Shown piece by piece: positions 42,372 through 50,605 of a stretch of 64,000 nt of DNA (position 1 is its first letter; every line of letters begins with the position of its first letter). Origin of the DNA: Arthrobacter sp. Soil764 (GTDB lineage: Bacteria; Actinomycetota; Actinomycetes; Actinomycetales; Micrococcaceae). Where the stretch lies: assembly GCF_001428075.1 (NCBI RefSeq), contig NZ_LMSI01000005.1, forward strand, positions 51,708-115,707, in the 5' to 3' direction. The notes beneath the pieces are model-generated. The model did not search any database. It was not told the origin of the DNA and worked only from the letters and a program-made list of their open reading frames with translations. The position numbers and the translations under genes are program-made.

Positions 42372-44105
42372 ATGCTCCTCACGCTCATACGGCGCTACTC
42401 CAAACCGTATTTTCCCTACATCCTTGCTGTGGTTATTTTCCAGCTCGCATCCACCATCGCGGCCCTCTACCTGCCCAGCCTGAACGCGCAGATCATCGAT
42501 GAAGGGGTGGCCCGTGGGGACACCGGTTTCATCTGGCGCACCGGCGCTGTGATGCTCCTGGTGGCGTTCGCCCAGGTGGCGGCGGCCATCGCCGGCGTCT
42601 ACTTCGGCTCCAGGACGGCAATGGCGGTGGGCCGCGACCTGCGCCGCGCAGTATTCCGGAAAGTTACCAGTTTCTCCGCCAAGGACGTCAACACCTTCGG
42701 AGCCCCCACGCTGATAACCCGCGGCACCAATGATGTCCAGCAGGTGCAGATGCTCCTGCTGATGGGGCTGAACTTCATGGTTGCCACCCCCATCATGTGC
42801 ATCGGCGGCATCATCATGGCGCTGCGGGAGGACATCAACCTGTCCTGGCTGGTGTGGGTGTCCGTCCCGCTGCTGGCCGTGGTGGTGGGATACCTGGTGG
42901 TCCGGCTCATGCCGCTGTTCCGCTCGATGCAGCGGAAGATCGATCGGATCAACGCCGTCCTGCGTGAACAGATCATCGGTATCCGGGTGGTCCGGGCCTT
43001 CGTCCGCGAACCCTATGAGACGGACCGGTTCGGCGGGGCCAACAAGGAACTCACGGACGTCTCGCTGCGCATCGGCGCCCTGTTCGTCCTGATGTTCCCG
43101 GCCATCAGCATGATCCTGCACCTGTCCACTGCCGCAGTGCTCTGGTTTGGCGGGCAGCGGGTGGACGCCGGTGCCATGCAGGTAGGGTCGCTGACCGCGT
43201 TCCTGCAGTACCTGCTGCAGATCCTGATGGCCGTCATGATGGGCACGTTCATGGCCATGATGATCCCGCGCGCCTCAGTCTGCGCGGACCGCATCGGTGA
43301 GGTGCTCGGCGTCGAACCTTCCATCCACGACCCCCTGCACCCGGTGGCGCCGGCCGCCCTGGAAGGCGTGGTCGAATACCGCAACGTCACTTTCGCGTAC
43401 CCTGGCGCCGAATCACCGGTGCTCAGCAACATCAGCTTCACTGCACGTCCGGGGCAAACCATCGCGATCATCGGGTCAACGGGCGCCGGCAAGACGTCCC
43501 TGCTGTCCCTCCTGCCGCGGCTGTACGACCCCGCAGAAGGCCAGGTGCTGCTGGACGGCGTCCCGGTGGACAGGCTGGACCGGGCGGAGATCACCAAACG
43601 CGTCGCCCTGGTGCCGCAGCGTCCCTACCTGTTCTCCGGCACCATCGAGCACAACCTCCGGTTCGGCAAGACCGAGGCAACCGAGCAGGAACTGTGGGAT
43701 GCGCTCAGGGTAGCCCAGGGTGAATCATTTGTCCGGGAAAAGAAGAACGGACTCGATTCCCGGATCTCCCAGGGCGGCACCAACGTCTCCGGTGGCCAGC
43801 GCCAGCGTCTGTGCATCGCCCGTGCGCTGGTGACCAAACCGCGTGTCTACCTGTTCGATGACTCCTTCTCCGCCCTGGATGTCGCCACTGACGCCCGGCT
43901 GCGTGCCGCCTTGAAGCGCATTACCTCGGACGCCACCGTGATCATCGTGGCCCAGCGGATCTCCACCATTACCGAGGCCGACCAAATCCTGGTCCTGGAC
44001 AACGGACGGATCGTGGACCGCGGCACGCACGAGGAACTCCTGGAAACCTCGCCCACCTACCAGGAAATCGTCGAGTCCCAGCTGAGTGTGGAGGAAGTGG
44101 CATGA
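42372..44105 (+). CDS. ABC exporter half-transporter A (degenerate-site subunit)
   Basis: 577 residues: six-helix type I exporter membrane domain (about 10-310), then the nucleotide-binding domain with Walker A GSTGAGKTS (about 368), canonical signature VSGGQRQ (about 472) and Walker B VYLFDDSFSALD (about 492), where the catalytic Glu is Asp. In heterodimeric exporters that marks the subunit of the non-hydrolysing site. Pairs with the next gene, which it overlaps by 4 bp. Substrate unknown: lipids, peptides or drugs are all possible. Confidence 0.9.
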   Translation: MLLTLIRRYSKPYFPYILAVVIFQLASTIAALYLPSLNAQIIDEGVARGDTGFIWRTGAVMLLVAFAQVAAAIAGVYFGSRTAMAVGRDLRRAVFRKVTSFSAKDVNTFGAPTLITRGTNDVQQVQMLLLMGLNFMVATPIMCIGGIIMALREDINLSWLVWVSVPLLAVVVGYLVVRLMPLFRSMQRKIDRINAVLREQIIGIRVVRAFVREPYETDRFGGANKELTDVSLRIGALFVLMFPAISMILHLSTAAVLWFGGQRVDAGAMQVGSLTAFLQYLLQILMAVMMGTFMAMMIPRASVCADRIGEVLGVEPSIHDPLHPVAPAALEGVVEYRNVTFAYPGAESPVLSNISFTARPGQTIAIIGSTGAGKTSLLSLLPRLYDPAEGQVLLDGVPVDRLDRAEITKRVALVPQRPYLFSGTIEHNLRFGKTEATEQELWDALRVAQGESFVREKKNGLDSRISQGGTNVSGGQRQRLCIARALVTKPRVYLFDDSFSALDVATDARLRAALKRITSDATVIIVAQRISTITEADQILVLDNGRIVDRGTHEELLETSPTYQEIVESQLSVEEVA

Positions 44106-46183
44106 GCCCCCGGAAGAAAGGCTCCACCCCCGAGGAAGAAATGCCACTGTCAGCCCAGGCACCGGCAGGGGAGGCGCAGCCGGGCGCAGGGGCAGCGGAG
44201 GATGACGACTTCTTCGAGGAGGAGTTCACGCCCTCTGAAGCGGACGGGGATATGTTCGGCGGCATGCCTGCCAAGAAAGCCGAGCATTTCTGGCCTTCTG
44301 CAAAACGGCTCATGGGTCTGCTCAAGCCGGAAGCGTTGGGCATCTACGCCGTAGTGGGCCTGGTGGTCATATCCGTGGTGCTTAACGTCATCGCCCCCAA
44401 GATCCTGGGCCAGGCCATGGACGTCATCTTCGCAGGAGTAGTGGGCCGGCAGCTGCCCGCGGGAGCAAGCAAGGAACAGTTCGTATCCGGCCTGCGCCAG
44501 CAGGGGCAGGACAATTTCGCGGACATGGTGTCCCGCATGGAACTGGTGCCAGGTACCGGCATCAACTTCGACAAGCTCAGCATGCTCATCGCCATCGTCC
44601 TGCTCATGTACTTCGTGTCGAACATCTTCATGTGGCTGCAGGGGTACGTGCTGAACCGGATCGTCATGAAGGTCATCCGGCGGCTGCGTGACGATACCGA
44701 GAGCAAGCTGAACCGGCTGCCGCTGAACTACTTCGACACGCGGCAGCGCGGCGACGTGCTGTCCCGGGTGACCAACGACGTCGACAACATCCAGCAGGCG
44801 CTCCAACAGGCCTTTGCCCAGCTGGTCAACTCTGTGCTGACCGTAGTGGGCATTGTGATCATGATGTTCATCGTGTCCTGGCAGCTGGCGCTGATTGCGC
44901 TGGTCGCCCTTCCGCTGTCCGGCGTGGCCGCGGGCACGATCGGGGTCCGGAGCCAGAAGCTCTTCGCAGCCCAGTGGAAGAACACCGGCTCACTGAACGG
45001 CCAAATCGAGGAGTCCTTCTCCGGGCACGATCTTGTCCGCGTCTTTGGCCGTGATGCGGACATGCTGGCCCGTTTCGAGGAACGCAACGAGGCCCTGTAC
45101 GAAGCAAGCTTTGGAGCACAGTTCGTGTCCGGGATCATCTTCCCGGTCATGCAGTTCGTGTCCTACCTCAGCTACGTGGGCATCGCCGTGGTGGGTGGCC
45201 TGCGCGTGGCATCCGGTGCCATGTCCCTGGGCGATGCCACCGCGTTCATCCAGTACTCGCGGGAGTTCACCCAGCCGTTGGGCCAGATGGCGGGCATGGC
45301 CAACATGCTCCAGTCCGGCGTTGCGTCCTCCGAGCGCGTGTTCGAGTTCCTGGACGCCGACGAACAGGATGCCGAAACAGCCACCGAACACTTGCCCGCA
45401 AAGACCGACGGGCACGTGGACTTCAAGAACGTCACGTTCAGCTACACGGAGGACAGGAAGCTCATCGAGAACCTGTCCTTCACGGCCGAACCGGGAAACA
45501 CCGTGGCGATCGTGGGCCCCACCGGCGCCGGCAAGACCACGCTGGTGAACCTCGTCATGCGGTTCTACGAGCTCAACTCCGGCTCCATCAAGCTCGATGG
45601 GGTGGACATCACCCACCTCAGCCGCTCCGAGCTGCGTTCCAAGGTGGGTATGGTCCTGCAGGACGCGTGGCTGTTTGGCGGCTCCATTTACGACAACATC
45701 CGCTACGGCAACCTCGACGCCACCCACGAACAGGTGATGGCCGCCGCGAAGGCCACCTTCGTGGACCGCTTCGTCCGGGCGCTGCCCGAGGGCTACAACA
45801 CCGTGATCGATGAAGAAGGCAACAACGTCAGTGCCGGGGAGAAGCAGCTGATCACCATTGCCCGGGCGTTCGTGGCAAATCCCTCGCTGCTGATCCTGGA
45901 TGAGGCCACCAGCTCCGTGGATACCCGCACTGAACTCCTGGTGCAGAAGGCCATGGCGGCGCTGCGCTCGGACCGGACAAGCTTTGTGATCGCGCACCGG
46001 CTGTCAACCATCCGTGATGCCGATACCATCCTGGTCATGGAGAACGGAAGAATCGTGGAACAGGGTAACCATCAGGTGCTCCTTGAAGCCGGAGGCGCTT
46101 ACCACCGCCTCTACATGTCGCAGTTCGCGGGGGCGGACGCCGGGGAAGTACCGGTGGATGATTCGACGGCGGTGCACAGCTGA
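44102..46183 (+). CDS. ABC exporter half-transporter B
   Basis: 693 residues. An acidic N-terminal extension of about 55 residues (EDDDFFEEEFTPSEADGD), a six-helix membrane domain, and a nucleotide-binding domain with Walker A GPTGAGKTT (about 472), a degenerate signature VSAGEKQ (about 577) and a full Walker B LLILDEATSSVD with catalytic Glu (about 600). The degenerate signature together with the Asp in subunit A defines one dead and one active ATP site, as in TM287/288-type exporters. Confidence 0.9.
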   Translation: MSPRKKGSTPEEEMPLSAQAPAGEAQPGAGAAEDDDFFEEEFTPSEADGDMFGGMPAKKAEHFWPSAKRLMGLLKPEALGIYAVVGLVVISVVLNVIAPKILGQAMDVIFAGVVGRQLPAGASKEQFVSGLRQQGQDNFADMVSRMELVPGTGINFDKLSMLIAIVLLMYFVSNIFMWLQGYVLNRIVMKVIRRLRDDTESKLNRLPLNYFDTRQRGDVLSRVTNDVDNIQQALQQAFAQLVNSVLTVVGIVIMMFIVSWQLALIALVALPLSGVAAGTIGVRSQKLFAAQWKNTGSLNGQIEESFSGHDLVRVFGRDADMLARFEERNEALYEASFGAQFVSGIIFPVMQFVSYLSYVGIAVVGGLRVASGAMSLGDATAFIQYSREFTQPLGQMAGMANMLQSGVASSERVFEFLDADEQDAETATEHLPAKTDGHVDFKNVTFSYTEDRKLIENLSFTAEPGNTVAIVGPTGAGKTTLVNLVMRFYELNSGSIKLDGVDITHLSRSELRSKVGMVLQDAWLFGGSIYDNIRYGNLDATHEQVMAAAKATFVDRFVRALPEGYNTVIDEEGNNVSAGEKQLITIARAFVANPSLLILDEATSSVDTRTELLVQKAMAALRSDRTSFVIAHRLSTIRDADTILVMENGRIVEQGNHQVLLEAGGAYHRLYMSQFAGADAGEVPVDDSTAVHS

Positions 46184-46287
46184 GCGCGCAGCAGGCCCAG
46201 GCAGCCCAGCGGCTGCAGCGGCAGGACCACGCACACGAAACCGCGGACGGCTCGGGGGAGCATGGCGGCGGCCGGATCGAGGTCCTG

Positions 46288-46710
46288 GTGCCCATGCGCT
46301 GGGGCGACATGGACGCCTACGGCCATATCAACAATGTCCAGATCGTGAGGATGCTGGAGGAGGCGCGGATCGCCGCCTTCGGGCCGCCCCGGGGCGCGGG
46401 TCTTCCGGGAATTGAGCCTCCCGTATCACTGTTCAACGACGTCCCGGAGGGCACCCTGGCGCTGGTGGTTGACCACAAGATCCGCTACGTCAGGACGCTG
46501 GAGTACCGCAACATTCCGGCCGTGGTGCAGGTCTGGATTGGTGCCGTCAAGGGGGCCAGTTTCGACATCCACTACCTGCTCCAGGACCCGGTCACCCGTG
46601 AGGACTGTGTGAAGGCCAGCAGCCACCTGGCGTTCGTGGACGAAGCCACCGGCCGGGTGCAACGGCTCACCCAGGAACAGAAAGATCGGATGGCCCCCTT
46701 TAGGCAGTAA
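46288..46710 (+). CDS. Hotdog-fold acyl-CoA thioesterase (4HBT type)
   Basis: 140 residues if GTG 46288 is the start (GAGG 5 nt upstream). Active segment MRWGDMDAYGHINNVQIVRMLEEAR is the 4-hydroxybenzoyl-CoA thioesterase pattern with the Asp. The first strand (RIEVLVPMRWGD) extends upstream of every ATG, GTG or TTG back to the in-frame stop at 46159-46161, but a CTG at 46180 overlaps the ABC stop as CTGA. The true start may be that CTG (176 residues). Probably hydrolyses a short acyl-CoA; co-transcribed with the exporter. Confidence 0.8.
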   Translation: MPMRWGDMDAYGHINNVQIVRMLEEARIAAFGPPRGAGLPGIEPPVSLFNDVPEGTLALVVDHKIRYVRTLEYRNIPAVVQVWIGAVKGASFDIHYLLQDPVTREDCVKASSHLAFVDEATGRVQRLTQEQKDRMAPFRQ

Positions 46711-46742
46711 GCCTCTGGACAGGGCTGCACTGGACACACTGG

Positions 46743-46774
46743 ACTGGAACAACCACCAACTGGAACAACCACCC
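46743..46774 (+). repeat. 16-bp tandem repeat, two copies
   Basis: ACTGGAACAACCACCA (46743-46758) and ACTGGAACAACCACCC (46759-46774), in the untranslated stretch before the small membrane protein gene. Confidence 0.75.
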
Positions 46775-46792
46775 ACTCGAAAGGAAGCCCCG

Positions 46793-47050
46793 ATGGCCAG
46801 GAACAAGATCAGTGCCGGCAGGAAGAAGAAGACTTGGAAGGAAATGTCCCCGTCCGGTAAGGCGGGAATCATCATCACGGCGGTCGTCCAGATGTCCCTG
46901 TTGGTTGCTGCCCAGCGGGACATCTCGCGCAGGCCCGCTGAGCTGATCAATGGGCCCAAGGCTGCGTGGCGGGCGGCGTCCTTCATCAATTTCATCGGCC
47001 CCATGGGGTACTTCGTCTTCGGCAGGAAGCGGCCTGGCACAGGCATGTAG
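46793..47050 (+). CDS. Small membrane protein, PLDc_N-like
   Basis: 85 residues; CGAAAGGAAG lies ahead of the ATG. Basic N-terminus (MARNKISAGRKKK), a hydrophobic segment at about 25-42, then RDISRRPAELINGPKAAWR and NFIGPMGYFVFGRKRP, which match the phospholipase-D-nuclease N-terminal membrane domain pattern ending in a GR. Function of such stand-alone proteins is unknown. Confidence 0.75.
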   Translation: MARNKISAGRKKKTWKEMSPSGKAGIIITAVVQMSLLVAAQRDISRRPAELINGPKAAWRAASFINFIGPMGYFVFGRKRPGTGM

Positions 47051-47108
47051 CCCCTGCCTGGCAGAAGGGCGGCCGCGCCCTTTGGAGCGGCCGCCCAGCT
47101 AAACCCTG

Positions 47109-47121
47109 TAAATTTGAGGGC
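47109..47121 (+). promoter_or_regulatory. Leaderless promoter of mcrBC
   Basis: -10 TAAATT (47109-47114) lies 7 nt before ATG 47122, the same geometry as at 42359. A GAGGG is only 1 nt from the ATG, too close to serve as a ribosome site. Confidence 0.55.
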
Positions 47122-49353
47122 ATGACCCCCACTGCCACTGTTGCCATGACCCGCGCCCTCGGCATCTCCAAGGAGATAGAGGATGCGGCATGGTTCGTGC
47201 TGGGGCCGGGTCTGCAGGGGAAGGCTTCACCCCTGGACGGCCGCACCAGGACGTGGTCGGTTCCGGCGGCGGCGGAGTTGCTCGACCGGCTGGACCGGGG
47301 CATCGCCGACTCCAAGGCCCCGATGATGACCAACCTCCGCGAAAACCTGGAGGGCGCCACCCGCGGGGCCAAGCAGCTGGCCGTGGAGCTGCTGTTCCTG
47401 CAGTCACTGCCGCTGGCCCACGAGGTGAAGTCCCTGAAGGTCAAGCGTGCCCGCGTGGCCGAGGCCGCCGGGTGGCTGGAGCCGCCGCTGGAGCTTCCGG
47501 ATGAGCTGTATGCGGGCATGACGGACCACGGCGTGATCCGCGACCGGACCGCCGAATTCAACTGGACCATCTGGGACCACCTCAAGTGGCTGTGCCGGTT
47601 TGTGCAGAACGTGGCGCAGCGGCCTGCAAGCGTGGTGCAGGCCGCCATCAAGGACCCGCTCCAGTTCCACCTGCTCGCCGCCTCCACTCCGGACGATCAG
47701 CCGGCCATCCGCCGCAGCATCGAGTTCCTCGCCTGGCCCAGCTACTTCGAGCCGGTGGTGGCGGACGTGGAGCGGCAGGAGATCCGGGACGCGTTCGCCT
47801 CGCTGGTGGGCGGCGCCAAGGGCGACAGCGAAGAGGACATCACTGCGGACATCCACCGCATCCGGCTGCACCTGGACGAGCAGGCCGGCCAGCGCATCGA
47901 CTGGTACTCCCGCCAGCTGGTCAGCCAGTGGCGCAAAGTGGGTGACCCCGGCCGGCGGGCCTGGCTGCTCCGTACGCACAGCGACCACGCCGAGCTCCTC
48001 ACAGCCTGGCACGGAGAGGAGAAAGTGACCCTCGACGTCGAACATCTCCGCCACCTGGACCCCGGCGTCACCGCCGGCCTGGTCCAGCACGCCGTGGACG
48101 AGGACTACAAGCACCTTGGCTATGTGGAGCGCGAGGACACCAAGACCGCGGTTTTTGCCTTCCTGACCGTCATGAAGCCCGGCGACCTGGTGCTCTACCA
48201 GCATGCCGGGAGCGTCCGGCTGGGCGGCGTGCTGGGGGAGCCCGAGTACAACGATGACAACCGCCGGCTGCGGCGCAAGGTGCGCTGGTTCGACGACGGG
48301 CACACCACCACCAGCCTTCCCAGGCACGTCCAGCGCCAACTCGCCACCCCCGGCATCGTGGTGGACGTGACCCGGGTGGTGCAGGCGCTGCAGGCGCTGC
48401 TGCCTGCCGAGGCAGAAACCGAGCCCGACGGCGACACTGACGGTGCCGCCGTCGTCATTCCTGTACAGGAGGGCTTCCGCCCGCTGACGCAGGAATTCGC
48501 GGCGTCGCTGCATATGGAGCTGGAACCGCTCCAGGAGATCGCGGACCTGCTGGAGGAGAACCGCCAGTTGGTCCTGTACGGGCCTCCGGGCACCGGCAAG
48601 ACCTACCTGGCCAAGCACCTGGCAGCGGAACTGGCGGACGACAGCACTGACGAGCGCGTCAAGCTGGTGCAGTTCCATCCGTCCTATGCCTATGAGGACT
48701 TTTTCGAGGGCTACCGGCCGGACAAGACGGACGAGGGCCAGGTGTCCTTCAAACTGGTGGCCGGCCCGCTGCGCCGGCTGGCAGAGGAGGCCGCCAAGCC
48801 GGGCAACGAGAAGAAGCCGTACTTCCTGATCATCGACGAGATGAACCGCGCCAACCTGGCCAAGGTGTTCGGCGAGCTGTACTTCCTGCTGGAGTACCGG
48901 GATGACCGGATCTATCTGCAGTACAGCCCCAACGAACCGTTCACGTTGCCGGACAACCTCTACATCATCGGCACCATGAACACCGCGGACCGCTCCATCG
49001 CCATGATGGATGCGGCCATCCGCCGGCGTTTCTCCTTCATCGAGCTGCACCCGCAGACTGAGCCGGTCAAGGGTTCCCTGCTCCGGTTCCTGCAGGCCAG
49101 GCAGCTGGACACCACCCCGGCGCTGCTGCTGGACGCGCTGAACGAGGCCATTGACGAGTGGGACCGCGACCTGATGATCGGCCCGTCCTACTTCATGAAG
49201 CCTGCGGCCCAGACCCCGGCCGGGCTGCGCCGGATCTGGAAGTACGAGCTGATGCCGCTGCTGGAGGAGCACTACCACGGCCAACTGACCCGGGCGCAGC
49301 TGGAGGAGCGCTTCGGGCTGGACCAGCTGCTGGGACGCGTTGCAGCGCGCTGA
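47122..49353 (+). CDS. mcrB: McrB-like AAA+ GTPase with PUA/EVE-like reader region
   Basis: 743 residues. An N-terminal helical region (about 1-280) is followed by a segment (about 281-400) resembling a PUA/EVE fold: MKPGDLVLYQ, VRLGGVLGEPEYND, VRWFDDG. Then the McrB AAA+ motor: Walker A GPPGTGKTY (487-495), FHPSYAYEDFFEGYRP, Walker B FLIIDEMNRANLAKVFGEL, and sensor GTMNTADRSIAMMDAAIRRRF. With McrC it cuts foreign DNA carrying modified bases. Its end overlaps mcrC by 14 bp. The reader call is a fold guess from sequence pattern. Confidence 0.87.
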   Translation: MTPTATVAMTRALGISKEIEDAAWFVLGPGLQGKASPLDGRTRTWSVPAAAELLDRLDRGIADSKAPMMTNLRENLEGATRGAKQLAVELLFLQSLPLAHEVKSLKVKRARVAEAAGWLEPPLELPDELYAGMTDHGVIRDRTAEFNWTIWDHLKWLCRFVQNVAQRPASVVQAAIKDPLQFHLLAASTPDDQPAIRRSIEFLAWPSYFEPVVADVERQEIRDAFASLVGGAKGDSEEDITADIHRIRLHLDEQAGQRIDWYSRQLVSQWRKVGDPGRRAWLLRTHSDHAELLTAWHGEEKVTLDVEHLRHLDPGVTAGLVQHAVDEDYKHLGYVEREDTKTAVFAFLTVMKPGDLVLYQHAGSVRLGGVLGEPEYNDDNRRLRRKVRWFDDGHTTTSLPRHVQRQLATPGIVVDVTRVVQALQALLPAEAETEPDGDTDGAAVVIPVQEGFRPLTQEFAASLHMELEPLQEIADLLEENRQLVLYGPPGTGKTYLAKHLAAELADDSTDERVKLVQFHPSYAYEDFFEGYRPDKTDEGQVSFKLVAGPLRRLAEEAAKPGNEKKPYFLIIDEMNRANLAKVFGELYFLLEYRDDRIYLQYSPNEPFTLPDNLYIIGTMNTADRSIAMMDAAIRRRFSFIELHPQTEPVKGSLLRFLQARQLDTTPALLLDALNEAIDEWDRDLMIGPSYFMKPAAQTPAGLRRIWKYELMPLLEEHYHGQLTRAQLEERFGLDQLLGRVAAR

Positions 49354-50575
49354 CCCCCGGGCGTCCGTACGGCACCTGGTCCTGGATGAGCTCTCCGGCG
49401 GCCTGGTGGAACGGCTGGACGCGCCCAGCGCTTCCTTCCTAAACTCCAGCGGCCTGGCCAAGGCGTCCCCCATGGGCCTGGGGCTGTACCGGATTGAGCC
49501 GGTGGGCAAGGTGGGCTCCGTGCGGACACCCACAATCCAGCTGGACGTCCGGCCCAAGGACCGGCTGGGGCTCAGCCGGCTCCTGTTCCTGCTCAGCTAT
49601 GCGGGGGAGCAGGGCTTCCGGCCAGACCTGGTGGCCGCTGACGAGGACCGGGACCTGTGGAGCGCCCTGGCCGAATCGCTGGCGCAGCTGGCCGAGCGCG
49701 CCCTGGGCCGCGGCGTGCTGCAGGGCTACCTGACCGTGGACGAGTCGCTGCGGACGGTCAAGGGCAGGATCCGGATTTCGGACCAGATCTCCCGCCGTCC
49801 CGGGATGCTTGTTCCCCTGGAGGTCTCCTACGACGAGTTCACCGAGGACATTGCGGAGAACAGGATCCTGCGCGCCGCGCTGGAGCGCATGGGGCAGGTG
49901 CCGGGGGTCAGGCCCCAAGTGCTGGGCCGGCTGCGGCAATTGAAGGGAAAGCTCGACGCCGTCACGCACCTTCCGTCCGGCGCCCCGGTGCCGCCGTGGA
50001 AGCCCACCAGGATGAACCTGCGGTACCACGCCGTGCTGCGCCTGGCAGAGCTGATCCTGCGGAACGCATCCGCCGAGGCCGGGGAGGGCAAGCATCAGAC
50101 GGCCTCGTTCGCGGTGGACATGGCCCAGGTGTTCGAGGACTTCGTAGGGACGGCCCTGCGCGCGGCGATGGCCGCTTATCCGGGAGAACTGCGTCTCCGG
50201 TACAACGCCCTCCTCAGTGAGGCGGTGCGTGATTCGGACCGCCTGTCAGTGCGGCCGGATGCGGTCCACATGCTCGGTGGCCGGCCGGTGGTGGCCTACG
50301 ACGCAAAGTACCGTGCGGCCTCGGATGCCGGTGCTTCCCTCACCGCCGACCACTACCAAATGCTGGCCCACTGCACCGCGCTTGCGGTACCCGCCGCCTG
50401 GCTCGTCTACGCAGGCAGGGGCGAAGTGAAACTCCGCCGCATTCTGAACACCGACATCGACATCGTGGAGTTCCCGCTGGATCTCAGCCAGCCGCCGTCG
50501 GCCATCCTGGCCTCCGTCGGCGAACTCGCCCGCCAATCCTGGGGCGAAGTGGTCCGTCAAGCCCGGAACGACTGA
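49340..50575 (+). CDS. mcrC: McrC-like restriction endonuclease subunit
   Basis: 411 residues, TTG start inside the mcrB end. The middle has the conserved McrC segment GRIRISDQISRR...VSYDEFTEDIAENRILRAAL. The C-terminal PD-(D/E)xK nuclease shows E266 (VFEDFV), D307 (SVRPDAV) and D321-A-K323 (VAYDAKYR). It partners McrB for nucleotide-driven cleavage. All catalytic residues are present, so the system looks intact. Convergent with the histidine kinase gene. Confidence 0.88.
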   Translation: MQRADPRASVRHLVLDELSGGLVERLDAPSASFLNSSGLAKASPMGLGLYRIEPVGKVGSVRTPTIQLDVRPKDRLGLSRLLFLLSYAGEQGFRPDLVAADEDRDLWSALAESLAQLAERALGRGVLQGYLTVDESLRTVKGRIRISDQISRRPGMLVPLEVSYDEFTEDIAENRILRAALERMGQVPGVRPQVLGRLRQLKGKLDAVTHLPSGAPVPPWKPTRMNLRYHAVLRLAELILRNASAEAGEGKHQTASFAVDMAQVFEDFVGTALRAAMAAYPGELRLRYNALLSEAVRDSDRLSVRPDAVHMLGGRPVVAYDAKYRAASDAGASLTADHYQMLAHCTALAVPAAWLVYAGRGEVKLRRILNTDIDIVEFPLDLSQPPSAILASVGELARQSWGEVVRQARND

Positions 50576-50605
50576 CGCGTCCGGCTGCCCGTCGCCGTCG
50601 TCCTT

